DNA of 64,000 nucleotides from Clostridia bacterium (lineage in GTDB: Bacteria; Bacillota; Clostridia; TANB77; CAG-508): contig JAGALX010000050.1 in NCBI GenBank assembly GCA_017625035.1, positions 1 to 64,000 of the forward strand, read 5' to 3'. The stretch's first letter is position 1. Each line of letters begins with the position of its first letter. The translations under genes and the position numbers were made by a program. Positions 33,373 to 41,961 of the stretch are shown here, in pieces. The notes beneath the pieces were generated by a model. It made no database searches. It saw nothing but the letters and a program-made list of their open reading frames with translations, and was not told the origin of the DNA.

Positions 33373-35772
33373 ATGCATAATAAAAACGAAATAAGAACTC
33401 CTAGAAGTGGTCCTAAAGGTTTTGGAGGTCCAGGTAGACCTGGAATGAAAGCAGGTGAAAAAGCTAAAAATTTCAAAAGTGCAATAACTAGATTATTTAA
33501 AGAGCTTAAAGGATTTTGGTTAGGTATAATAATAGCATTATTACTAGCATTGTTCGGAGCAGGTTTATCAGTTAATGCTCCAAATGAATTATCAAAGCTA
33601 ACTGATGAAATATCACTTGGTTTAGTAATAAATAAATCAAACATAGAAGAATTATCAAGCAAAATAACTTCTAATATAAAATCAGATGAAACTAAAAATA
33701 AAATATCAGAATTATTACAATTAAATTTATCACAGGAAAATTTAGAAAAAATAAATAAAGATGAAAATATTTCTAATGAAGATAAATTAAAATTTCAAGA
33801 AATATTATCAAACATGAGTACTACGACAAATAATGAAAATGACACATCAAACAACTTAAAATATTTGTCTGAAATTCCAGAAAGTATTTTTAAAGTATTA
33901 TTAACAGATTCAAAATATAATGAAACAAATATTTCTATAGATGATAAAATTGTTTTAATTAAAAGTATAGCAAAATTATATAATTTTGAAACTTCAAATT
34001 TAGTTGTTCCAGAAAGTATGGTAAATATATTATTTTCAGAACTTGAAATAGATGGACAAAAAATATGTGCAGAAGATCAATACAAATTTTTAACAACAAT
34101 GAGCAGTATGAGTGGTTCTACAGATGCTAATTTAATATATTCAAAAATTAGCGAATTACCAGAATCAATTCAAAAAATCGTTGAACCTGTTATGAACATG
34201 AATAACATAAAAGCTATAACAATACTTTTAGCTATTATGTATATATGTAGTGCTATATTTACATATATACAAGCAATTATAATGACAAATGTTTCAAATA
34301 AATTTGCCCAAAAATTAAGAAGCAGAATTTCAAGAAAAATAAATAAATTACCATTAAAATATTTTAACAGACATCAAACAGGAGATATTTTATCTAGAGT
34401 AACAAATGATGTTGATACAATAGCTCAATCAATGAACCAATCTTTAGGAACTTTAGTGACATCTGTAACATTATTTTTTGGATCTATTATAATGATGTTT
34501 GTCACAAATTGGATTATGGCTTTTACTGCAATATTATCTAGTTTAATTGGATTTATAGGAATGACTTCAATACTAAAAAAATCTCAAAAATACTTTGTTG
34601 CAAGACAAACAGAACTTGGAAATTTAAATGGACATATAGAAGAAATTTATTCAGGTTTAAATGTTGTAAAAGTGTATAATGGAAAGAAAAAAGCTGATGA
34701 AGAATTTGATAAATTAAATCAAAAAGTTTGTGAAAGCAATCGTAAAAGTCAATTTTTATCAGGACTTATGCAGCCACTTATGGGATTTATTGGTAATTTT
34801 GGATATGTTGCGGTTTGTATAGTTGGAGCTTTACTTGCTATGAATAATAAAATATCATTTGGTGTAATTGTTGCATTTATGACATATGTAAGATTATTTA
34901 CAAATCCATTATCTCAAATTGCTCAAGCAATGACTGCTCTTCAAACAACTGCTGCTGCTAGTGAAAGAGTATTTGAATTTATTGATGAAGAAGAAATGGA
35001 TAATCAAAATAATATAACAATACACCTAGATAAAAGCAAAGTAAAAGGAAAAATTGAATTTGAAGATGTAGTTTTCCAATATGATAATAATGATAAGCCA
35101 ACAATAAAGAATTTTACAGCAACTGCAAATCCAGGACAAAAAATTGCTATAGTAGGACCAACAGGTGCTGGAAAAACTACAATGGTAAATCTTCTTATGA
35201 AATTTTATAATATAAATTCTGGAGATATAAAAATTGATGGTGTATCTACAAAAGAATTATCTAGAGAAAATATACACGATTTATTTACAATGGTTCTTCA
35301 AGATACATGGTTATTTGAAGGTACAATAAAAGAAAATATTATTTATAATAGAAAAAATATTTCAGATGCAAGAGTAGAAGAAGTTTGCAAAGAAGTTGGA
35401 TTACATCATTTTATAAAAACACTTCCACACGGATATGATTCAAAACTTTCCGAAAATGATGGTGTATCAGCAGGTCAAAGACAATTATTAACAATCGCCA
35501 GAGGTATGATTGAAGATTCTCCATTTTTAATATTAGATGAAGCAACTTCAAATGTAGATACAAGAACAGAAGAGCTTGTTCAAGAAGCTATGGATAAATT
35601 AACTGAAGGGAAAACATCATTTATAATAGCACATAGATTATCAACAATAAAAAATGCAGATATGATTTTAGTAATGAAAGAAGGTAATATAATAGAGCAA
35701 GGAAACCATGAGGAACTTATTAATAAAAAAGGGTTTTATGCTGATTTATATAATTCACAGTTTGAATTATAA
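33373..35772 (+). CDS. ABC exporter half, catalytic subunit with large extracellular insert
   Basis: A 799-residue ABC half-transporter, about 190 residues longer than usual. The N-terminal GPKGFGGPGRPGMKAGEKAK linker and helix 1 (residues 55-80) are followed by an inserted hydrophilic, helix-rich domain (about residues 80-275) before helix 2. The ATPase has Walker A GPTGAGKT (near 598), signature VSAGQ instead of VSGGQ, and a full Walker B ILDEATSNVD. The altered signature belongs with the degenerate site formed with the other subunit. BmrD also carries an extracellular domain between helices 1 and 2; this insert is larger. Confidence 0.9.
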   Translation: MHNKNEIRTPRSGPKGFGGPGRPGMKAGEKAKNFKSAITRLFKELKGFWLGIIIALLLALFGAGLSVNAPNELSKLTDEISLGLVINKSNIEELSSKITSNIKSDETKNKISELLQLNLSQENLEKINKDENISNEDKLKFQEILSNMSTTTNNENDTSNNLKYLSEIPESIFKVLLTDSKYNETNISIDDKIVLIKSIAKLYNFETSNLVVPESMVNILFSELEIDGQKICAEDQYKFLTTMSSMSGSTDANLIYSKISELPESIQKIVEPVMNMNNIKAITILLAIMYICSAIFTYIQAIIMTNVSNKFAQKLRSRISRKINKLPLKYFNRHQTGDILSRVTNDVDTIAQSMNQSLGTLVTSVTLFFGSIIMMFVTNWIMAFTAILSSLIGFIGMTSILKKSQKYFVARQTELGNLNGHIEEIYSGLNVVKVYNGKKKADEEFDKLNQKVCESNRKSQFLSGLMQPLMGFIGNFGYVAVCIVGALLAMNNKISFGVIVAFMTYVRLFTNPLSQIAQAMTALQTTAAASERVFEFIDEEEMDNQNNITIHLDKSKVKGKIEFEDVVFQYDNNDKPTIKNFTATANPGQKIAIVGPTGAGKTTMVNLLMKFYNINSGDIKIDGVSTKELSRENIHDLFTMVLQDTWLFEGTIKENIIYNRKNISDARVEEVCKEVGLHHFIKTLPHGYDSKLSENDGVSAGQRQLLTIARGMIEDSPFLILDEATSNVDTRTEELVQEAMDKLTEGKTSFIIAHRLSTIKNADMILVMKEGNIIEQGNHEELINKKGFYADLYNSQFEL

Positions 35773-35887
35773 ATTATTACCGCATTTTTCTTTTTGTGCC
35801 AAATAACGAAATTTTTGTTGTGTAAATAAAATCTTTATTATATAATAATAAAGAATAAAATAAAAAAATATACAAAAGAGGTATAAA

Positions 35888-37327
35888 ATGAGAAAAAAAG
35901 TATTATCAATTTTTCTTATAATGTCTTTTATAGCATTATATTTTACAACATATGCAACAACAATATCACAATACCAATCTCAAAAAAAAGAAACAGAAGA
36001 AGCTAAACAACAACAAGAAGAAAATTTAGAAAATATAACACAGCAAAAAAAGACTGTTCAAGAAGAAGTATCAAATTTAAACTCTTCTATATCAGAGGTT
36101 CAAGCAGAATTAAGCGATTTAGAAGATAAAATTTATAGTCTAGATGAATCTATAAAAATTAAAGAAGAAGACTTAAAAGAAAAACAAGTATTATTAGATG
36201 AAAGATTATCTGTAATGTATATGCAAGGAAATAATACATATCTTGAAGCTTTATTTACAGGAGGATTAATAAATTTTATATCAAATTATGATATGATAAA
36301 ACAAGTTGCAGAATATGACAATAATTTAATTAATCAAGTAAAAATAGCAAAAACAGATTTAGAAAATGAAAAAACAGACCTAGAAGGAACCAAAGCTCAA
36401 GTTGAAGAAAAAAAATCGGAATTAGAAAATCAAAAATCTGAAAGAGAAGAAAAAGTAAAATCTTTATCGGACGAAGAAAAAGCAATACAAGCTCAAATTG
36501 AAGAAAAAGAGGAAGAATTAAATAAAATAAATCAAGCTGTAAAAGAAGAACAAAAAAGGATAGAAGAACAACAAAAAAAGGAAGCAGAAGAGGCAGCTAA
36601 AAAAGCAAATAGTGCAACATCTAATAAGCCTACTAGCTCAAGTTCATCAACATCGTCATCATCTTCAACCAAACCAGACACATCACAATCAACAACATCA
36701 TCTTCAACTAAGCCAGACACATCACAATCAACAACATCATCTTCAACAAAACCAAATACATCACAATCGACAACATCTTCAACAACAAATCAATCAACAT
36801 CAAAACCAAGCACATCACAATCAAATTCATCATCTAGTTCTTCAAGCAATTCAGGAACTACAACAACTTCAGCAAGTATGACTTGGCCAACAAGATTAAC
36901 ACATAAAGTAAATTCCGTTTATGCACCAGGTGGTAGAAATGATACAACAGGGTATGTAGGAACAGCTCACAAAGGGCTTGATATATATGCACCAGCAGGA
37001 GCTCCGATATATGCAGCTAAAAGTGGAACAGTTGTATATGTAAATTACAGCGGATATGGAGGCGGTTGGGGCCTTTATGTAGTAATTTATCATGGAAAAG
37101 ATAGTAACGGAAAGTCAATATATACAAGATATGCCCATGCAAGTGCAATAGCATCTGGAATAGCTGTTGGAACAAAAGTAACAACAAATACAGTAATAAT
37201 GTATTCAGGAAATACTGGGGCATCTGAAGGAGCTCATTTACATTTTGAAGTATGTTTAAATAGTATGTACAATCAAGTAAATCCTTGTCCATATTTAGGT
37301 GTTTCAAATACAAGGGGAAATCATTAA
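35888..37327 (+). CDS. Secreted M23 peptidoglycan hydrolase with coiled coil
   Basis: A 479-residue secreted protein. A signal peptide (residues 1-24) ends before TTISQYQ. Residues 28-240 form an EnvC/PcsB-like coiled coil. A low-complexity Ser/Thr linker follows (about 245-345), including near-identical 14-residue units (SSSTKPDTSQSTTS) repeated about three times. The M23 domain (about 350-470) has HKGLD (near 361) and HLHFEV (near 450), the zinc ligands of lysostaphin-type endopeptidases. It probably cleaves peptide cross-links during division or growth. The start follows AAAGAGG. It appears monocistronic. Confidence 0.88.
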   Translation: MRKKVLSIFLIMSFIALYFTTYATTISQYQSQKKETEEAKQQQEENLENITQQKKTVQEEVSNLNSSISEVQAELSDLEDKIYSLDESIKIKEEDLKEKQVLLDERLSVMYMQGNNTYLEALFTGGLINFISNYDMIKQVAEYDNNLINQVKIAKTDLENEKTDLEGTKAQVEEKKSELENQKSEREEKVKSLSDEEKAIQAQIEEKEEELNKINQAVKEEQKRIEEQQKKEAEEAAKKANSATSNKPTSSSSSTSSSSSTKPDTSQSTTSSSTKPDTSQSTTSSSTKPNTSQSTTSSTTNQSTSKPSTSQSNSSSSSSSNSGTTTTSASMTWPTRLTHKVNSVYAPGGRNDTTGYVGTAHKGLDIYAPAGAPIYAAKSGTVVYVNYSGYGGGWGLYVVIYHGKDSNGKSIYTRYAHASAIASGIAVGTKVTTNTVIMYSGNTGASEGAHLHFEVCLNSMYNQVNPCPYLGVSNTRGNH

Positions 37328-37576
37328 TATAAGTCAGAACCTTAACAGTATTTTTGTATAAAGAATGAAAAAATTTTTCATATTGGACATTCATAAAGTA
37401 ATATCATTAATTAAGGAGGACTTTATGAAAATTTTTGCCTTAAAAAAGAAAAATATATTAAAATCGATAATATAGGAGCAGTAAGTAAAAAGTATGTAAA
37501 AGCAATTTATCCAAGCTCTTCAAGCACAGGAAATAGTCAGAATAGTCAAACTGGCACAAGTACACAAATAGGAACG

Positions 37577-37960
37577 ATGAATTCAGATGAAAAAGAAGTT
37601 TTTGAGTTAATAAACAAACAAAGAACTAATAATGGGCTTCAACCTTTAAAAATAGATGAGGAAGTGCAAAGAGTTGCCAGAATAAAAGCCCAGGACATGG
37701 TAAATAGTAATTATTTTTCACATAATTCGCCAACATATGGATCACCATTTGATATGCTAAAAAGTTTTAAAATATCATATAAAACAGCAGGCGAAAATAT
37801 AGCTGCAAATTCAAGTAATAGTGGAGCTGTAAATGCATGGATGAATTCTTCAGGACATAAAGCCAATATTTTAAATAGTAATTTTACTTATACTGGTATA
37901 GGCGTTGTGAGTAGTCCAAAATATGGAAAAGTTTATGTTCAGATGTTTATTGGAAAGTAA
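37577..37960 (+). CDS. CAP/SCP-domain protein, N-terminus frameshifted
   Basis: 127 codons covering a full bacterial CAP domain: LINKQRTNNGLQPLKID, VARIKAQDMVNSNYFSHNS (His and Glu/Asp site), AGENIAANSS, WMNSSGHKANILN and a final GKVYVQMFIGK. The best ribosome site (AAGGAGG near 37413) serves an ATG at 37425, whose frame stops after 16 codons. Adding one A to the A6 run at 37442-37447 joins MKIFALKKEKYIKIDNIGAV to the CAP frame through a Ser/Asn/Gln-rich linker (about 178 residues). So the gene as read is either frameshifted or started internally. No signal peptide is evident in the restored form. Confidence 0.7.
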   Translation: MNSDEKEVFELINKQRTNNGLQPLKIDEEVQRVARIKAQDMVNSNYFSHNSPTYGSPFDMLKSFKISYKTAGENIAANSSNSGAVNAWMNSSGHKANILNSNFTYTGIGVVSSPKYGKVYVQMFIGK

Positions 37961-37967
37961 ATTTATA

Positions 37968-37996
37968 TTGACAAAACAATAAACAAAAACTATAAT
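37968..37996 (+). promoter_or_regulatory. Consensus SigA promoter of metK
   Basis: TTGACA (37968-37973), exactly 17 bp, TATAAT (37991-37996). The SAM riboswitch follows directly. Confidence 0.8.
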
Positions 37997-38005
37997 AATT
38001 ACAAT

Positions 38006-38100
38006 ATGTTATCAAGAGTGGACGAGAGAATCGGCTCAATGACTCCACAGCAACCTGTTAAAAAATAAGGTGCTAATACCGACAAAGCAAAGTGGCTTTG
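38006..38100 (+). promoter_or_regulatory. SAM-I (S-box) riboswitch aptamer
   Basis: The S-box core is recognisable: TTATCAAGAGTGGACGAG (38009-38026), ATCGGCTCAATGACTCC, GCAACCTG, AAGGTGCTAATACCGACA. P1 closes with the AAAGCA/GGCTTTGG region, and a terminator follows at 38131. It senses S-adenosylmethionine and should turn off metK when SAM is plentiful. Confidence 0.9.
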
Positions 38101-38130
38101 GTTGATGATTTTTGTATAATCGAAATTATT

Positions 38131-38163
38131 AACCTTTGGCACTAAATTGTCAAAGGTTTTTTG
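38131..38163 (+). terminator. Riboswitch terminator
   Basis: AACCTTTG (38131-38138) pairs with CAAAGGTT (38151-38158), followed by T6. It is the expression platform of the SAM riboswitch. Confidence 0.8.
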
Positions 38164-38261
38164 ATTCAAAAAAAATAATTAACAAAAAAACTTCAAAAGC
38201 TATCACAATGCAAAATTTAATAAATTAACATATAAATTTATAAAAGAAAGAAGGAAAATTT

Positions 38262-39407
38262 ATGAAAAAATTATTTACATCAGAAAGTGTAACTGAAGGA
38301 CATCCAGATAAATTATGTGATTACATATCAGATAGTATATTGGATAGCTATTTAGAAAAAGATCCAAATGCAAGAGTAGCATGCGAAACCGTAGCAGGTA
38401 AAGGACAAATTTTAGTAACAGGAGAAATTACCTCAACAGCAAAAGATATTAATATTGAAAATATCGTAAAACAAGCAATTAAAGAAATTGGCTATGATAA
38501 TAGTGACACAGATATGGATTATAGAACATGCAAAATTAATTTAAATATATCAAAACAATCACCAGATATAGCAATAGGAGTAAATAAATCATTAGAGCAA
38601 AAAGAAGGGGAAAATATAATTTCAGAAGGTGCTGGAGATCAAGGCCTTATGTTTGGATTTGCCTGTGACGAAACAGCAGAGCTAATGCCACTTCCAATTT
38701 CACTAGCGCACAAATTAGCAGAAAGATTAGCTTATGTAAGAAAACAAAATATAATAGATTATTTAAGACCAGATGGAAAAGTACAAGTAACAATTGAATA
38801 TGAAGATGAAACTCCAATAAGAGTAGACACAATAGTTATATCAACTCAACATAAAGAAGAAGTGGACCTAGAAACTCTAAAAAAAGATATAAAACAAAAA
38901 GTAATAAACGAAATTGTACCAAAAGAACTGCTTGATGAAAATACAAAGTATTATATAAATCCAACAGGAAGATTTGTAATAGGAGGTCCACTTGGAGATA
39001 GTGGATTAACTGGAAGAAAAATAATAGTAGATACTTATGGTGGTTATGCAAGACATGGAGGAGGAGCCTTTTCAGGAAAAGATTCAACAAAAGTAGACAG
39101 ATCAGCAGCATATATAGCAAGACATTTAGCTAAAAACATAGTAGCAAATAAACTTGCAAAAAAATGCGAAATACAATTATCATATGCAATAGGAGTTGCA
39201 AAACCAATATCAATTTATGTTGAAACATTCGGAACAAATACAATTCCAGTAGAAGAAATTGTAGAAAGAATTTACAATAAATTTGATTTAACACCAAGAG
39301 GAATAATAAATTATTTGAATCTACAAACTCCAATATTTAGAAAAACTACTAACTATGGTCATTTCGGCAAGGAATATTTGCCTTGGGAGAGAATTGTTGA
39401 AATATAA
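38262..39407 (+). CDS. metK: S-adenosylmethionine synthetase
   Basis: A 381-residue MetK, which makes SAM from methionine and [21 protein letters not shown] (residues 5-22) is the first signature with the catalytic His; [10 protein letters not shown] (near 122-131) is the ATP-binding motif; [19 protein letters not shown] (near 266-284) is the phosphate-binding P-loop-like motif. The length is normal. AGAAGGA is upstream, and the gene is under a SAM-I riboswitch. It is monocistronic, with a 19-bp hairpin right after the stop. Confidence 0.96.
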   Translation: MKKLFTSESVTEGHPDKLCDYISDSILDSYLEKDPNARVACETVAGKGQILVTGEITSTAKDINIENIVKQAIKEIGYDNSDTDMDYRTCKINLNISKQSPDIAIGVNKSLEQKEGENIISEGAGDQGLMFGFACDETAELMPLPISLAHKLAERLAYVRKQNIIDYLRPDGKVQVTIEYEDETPIRVDTIVISTQHKEEVDLETLKKDIKQKVINEIVPKELLDENTKYYINPTGRFVIGGPLGDSGLTGRKIIVDTYGGYARHGGGAFSGKDSTKVDRSAAYIARHLAKNIVANKLAKKCEIQLSYAIGVAKPISIYVETFGTNTIPVEEIVERIYNKFDLTPRGIINYLNLQTPIFRKTTNYGHFGKEYLPWERIVEI

Positions 39408-39412
39408 AAACT

Positions 39413-39456
39413 GGAGACGGAGAAGTTGATTTAATTGAATCAATTTCTCCGTCTCC
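39413..39456. terminator. 19-bp hairpin after metK
   Basis: GGAGACGGAGAA (39413-39424) pairs with TTCTCCGTCTCC (39445-39456), and the stem continues through TTGATT/AATCAA. There is no T-run on either side. The TGGAGACGG edge is close to the REP-like core TGGGGACGG, so this may be a relative of that repeat family acting as an RNA stabiliser or terminator. Confidence 0.55.
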
Positions 39457-39465
39457 AATTCCCAT

Positions 39466-39494
39466 TTGACAAAAATATCAAAAAAATATAATAT
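39466..39494 (+). promoter_or_regulatory. SigA-type promoter of the CNNM/CorC gene
   Basis: TTGACA (39466-39471) with TAATAT (39489-39494) at 17 bp, or TATAAT (39487-39492) at 15 bp. Confidence 0.5.
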
Positions 39495-39542
39495 AAAATC
39501 TGTAAATGTATAAACTATTAAAAAGGAGAATAAAAAATAATT

Positions 39543-40850
39543 ATGTCCCAAATAATAATATTAGTAATATTAATTTTAATCAATGCCTTTTTTGCAGCAA
39601 CAGAAATTTCATTCATATCATTAAATGATGCCAAAATAGATAAAAAAGTTAAAGAAGGTAATAAAAAGGCAACTCAAATATCAAAAATGCTAAAAAATCC
39701 AAGTAAATTTTTAGCAACAATCCAAATAGGAATTACACTTGCAGGATTTTTATCAAGTGCCTTTGCATCAGACGCATTTGCAGAAAAACTAGCACCAATT
39801 TTAAATGACTTAGTTCCAAGCGTAGGAATAGGCACATGGAAAGGCATTTCAATAGTTATAATAACAATGATATTATCATATTTCACACTAGTTTTTGGAG
39901 AGCTAGTTCCAAAAAGATTAGGAATGAAATATCATGAAAAATTTGCATATGTTACTATAGGAATAATAAAAGCAATATCTATCGTAACAGCACCATTTGT
40001 AAAATTATTAACAGCCTCAACAAACATAATCTCAAAAATATTTGGTGTAAGCGAAAATGAAGAAGAAATAGTAACCGAAGAAGAAATAAGAATGATGGTA
40101 GATGTTGGAGAAGAAAAAGGTTCAATAGATGAAGAAGAAAAAGAGCTAATAAACAATGTTTTTGAATTTAATGACAAAACAGTATCAGAAATAATGACTC
40201 ACAGAAAAGATATATATGCAATAGAAATTTCAGAAGACATAAACGAAAAATTAGATGAATTAGATGAATATAAATACAGTAGAATTCCAGTATATGATGA
40301 AACAATAGACGAAATAAAAGGAATTATATATATAAAGGACATTTTAAAATATATAAGTGCAAACAAAAAAGTTCAAATAAAAGATATAATGAGGGAAGCA
40401 TATTTTGTTTCTGAAAATAAGCTTATAAATGAACTTTTTAAAGAGTTACAAAAAAATAAAAAACAAATAGCAATAGTATTAGACGAATATGGTGGAACAG
40501 CAGGACTTGTATCTATGGAAGACATAATAGAAGAATTAGTTGGAAATATATTTGACGAATATGATGAAATAGAAAACGACTACGAAAAAATAGATGATAA
40601 CACATTTAAAATATCTGGAAGTGTTACAATAGCAGAACTTAAAAAAATATTAGGAGTAAAAATACCAGAAGGTGAATATGACACATTATCCGGATACCTT
40701 ACAGAAGAGCTAGGAAGAATACCAGAAGATGGTGAAAAACCAATTATTGAAACCGAAGATATAACATATAAAGTTGAAGAATATGAAGATAAGAGAATTT
40801 TGTGGGTAAAAGCTTGTAAAAATAGAAATGAAGAAAATGTGGAGCAATAA
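39543..40850 (+). CDS. CNNM/CorC (HlyC)-type membrane transporter
   Basis: A 435-residue protein with a DUF21/CNNM transmembrane domain (residues 1-180; NAFFAATEISFISLNDAKI and FGELVPKRLGMKY are signature motifs), a CBS pair (about 200-330; MTHRKDIYAIE, YSRIPVYDETIDEIKGIIYIKD) and a C-terminal CorC_HlyC domain (345-425, ISGSVTIAELKK). Relatives transport magnesium, often by efflux; older haemolysin labels are misleading. Domain order and length are normal. It has its own promoter and a terminator at 40885. Confidence 0.9.
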   Translation: MSQIIILVILILINAFFAATEISFISLNDAKIDKKVKEGNKKATQISKMLKNPSKFLATIQIGITLAGFLSSAFASDAFAEKLAPILNDLVPSVGIGTWKGISIVIITMILSYFTLVFGELVPKRLGMKYHEKFAYVTIGIIKAISIVTAPFVKLLTASTNIISKIFGVSENEEEIVTEEEIRMMVDVGEEKGSIDEEEKELINNVFEFNDKTVSEIMTHRKDIYAIEISEDINEKLDELDEYKYSRIPVYDETIDEIKGIIYIKDILKYISANKKVQIKDIMREAYFVSENKLINELFKELQKNKKQIAIVLDEYGGTAGLVSMEDIIEELVGNIFDEYDEIENDYEKIDDNTFKISGSVTIAELKKILGVKIPEGEYDTLSGYLTEELGRIPEDGEKPIIETEDITYKVEEYEDKRILWVKACKNRNEENVEQ

Positions 40851-40884
40851 ATATTTTTATCATAATTTAATATTCTTCACAAAA

Positions 40885-40924
40885 AAGCATGCAACTATTA
40901 TTTAAGTCAGTTGCATGTTTTTTT
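40885..40924 (+). terminator. Terminator after the CNNM/CorC gene
   Basis: CATGCAACT (40888-40896) pairs with AGTTGCATG (40909-40917), followed by T7. A-rich sequence on the left also allows minus-strand function. Confidence 0.75.
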
Positions 40925-41033
40925 GCTCTGTTAAATAAATAAAAATTTTTCTAACATATTGAAAAAAACATACTGCACTGATATAATTTCCAATAGAAAA
41001 ATTATCAAAAAAGAAACAAAGGTGAAAATAAAA

Positions 41034-41579
41034 ATGGGAGATATAAATGTATACACAGGACCAATGAAATGCGGCAAAAGTAAAAAAATAATAGAAGAAG
41101 CAAAAAGACAAATGATAGCAGGAAAACAAATAAAAATTTTTAAACCCAAAATAGATACAAGATTTGCCGAAAATTATATAATGGATAGAAGCGGAAACAA
41201 ACTAGAATCTGTAAATATAAACTGTATCGAAGATATAAAAAAGTATGATGCAGATGTATATATAATAGATGAATTTCAATTTTTAGAAGGCGATATAAAA
41301 TGCATTGAAGAAATGGCAGCAACTGGAAAAAAATTTTTCATAGCAGGACTTAATTTAACTTCAGAAAATAAGCCATTCGGAAAAATGGGCGATTTACTTT
41401 GTGTATCAGATAATGTACAAACAATGACATCAATATGCGAAATATGCAAAAGAGACAATGCAATATTTAGTTATTATAAATCAAATGATAAGAATGGAGA
41501 TATAAAAATAGGTGATTCACAATATATTCCAGTATGCAGAAATTGCTATAATGAATTAAAAAATAAAATTAAAGTGTAA
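41034..41579 (+). CDS. tdk: Thymidine kinase (type II)
   Basis: A 181-residue type II thymidine kinase. The P-loop is GPMKCGKS (residues 8-15), the Walker B-like YIIDEFQFL (near 79-87) holds the DExQF-type motif, and the zinc lasso is CEICKRDN and CRNC (near 141 and 170). The frame is open from an ATG at 40959, but an AAAGGTGA at 41018-41025 places the start at 41034. The last codons and the following terminator are duplicated 4.2 kb downstream (45777-45958). Confidence 0.88.
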   Translation: MGDINVYTGPMKCGKSKKIIEEAKRQMIAGKQIKIFKPKIDTRFAENYIMDRSGNKLESVNINCIEDIKKYDADVYIIDEFQFLEGDIKCIEEMAATGKKFFIAGLNLTSENKPFGKMGDLLCVSDNVQTMTSICEICKRDNAIFSYYKSNDKNGDIKIGDSQYIPVCRNCYNELKNKIKV

Positions 41580-41737
41580 ATTTAATGAGTACATAAAAAA
41601 TAGCTTGTGAGCTAAGACTAAAGTTGTTAAAGAAATATATTTAACAATATAAGTTTTAGTTTGGAAGCTATTTTTTTGCAAATGTTAAAAAATGCGGATA
41701 TGTGAGAATAGTATGTTGTAAAAATCAAGGATATGTG
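41555..41737 (+). repeat. 183-bp direct repeat, left copy
   Basis: It spans the last eight codons of tdk, a complex terminator and about 60 bp beyond. It recurs at 45777-45958 with only a few differences, the main one being TTTTTTTGCAAATG against TTTTTTGGTGATG. Inside the repeat, GGATATGTGAGAATA is echoed at its right edge as GGATATGTGGGAATA. The two copies bracket the helicase island. Confidence 0.9.
41596..41680 (+). terminator. Long structured terminator of tdk
   Basis: The outer stem AAAAAATAGCTT (41596-41607) pairs with AAGCTATTTTTT near 41667-41678; inner arms ACTAAA/TTTAGT and GTTAAA/TTTAAC extend the fold. It is followed by T7. It is part of the duplicated segment. Confidence 0.65.
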
Positions 41738-41778
41738 GGAATATACAAATAAAGTACAGGATAAAGTATAGGATAAAA

Positions 41779-41865
41779 GCAATTTTTATTAATTCGTGGT
41801 CAAGACAAGTAGGAAAAACATTTATTATAGAGCAATTTTACGAAAAAATCATACAACAGTAAAAC
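41779..41865 (+). pseudogene. Remnant of a DUF4143-type AAA ATPase
   Basis: The translation AIFINSWSRQVGKTFIIEQF followed by YEKIIQQ and a stop matches the Walker A region of the intact ATPase at 45993 (ALLIDGARRIGKSYIVEQF). The rest of the gene is missing: the helicase gene starts 100 bp later. The remnant stands in the same position relative to the left direct repeat as the intact gene does relative to the right one. Confidence 0.6.
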
Positions 41866-41961
41866 ATCTATAAATATTGAAGAAATAGTTGCTAGTGCAG
41901 GATATGTTTGTTAAAATATTATTAGAAGAATTTTTTATAAAATTAAGAAGGAATGATAATT

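Noticed and set aside
36530-36890. Long open frames on both strands across the M23 linker
   Set aside because: They are artefacts of the Ser/Thr codon repeats in the real gene; no ribosome sites and His/Gln- or Asp/Val-repeat translations.
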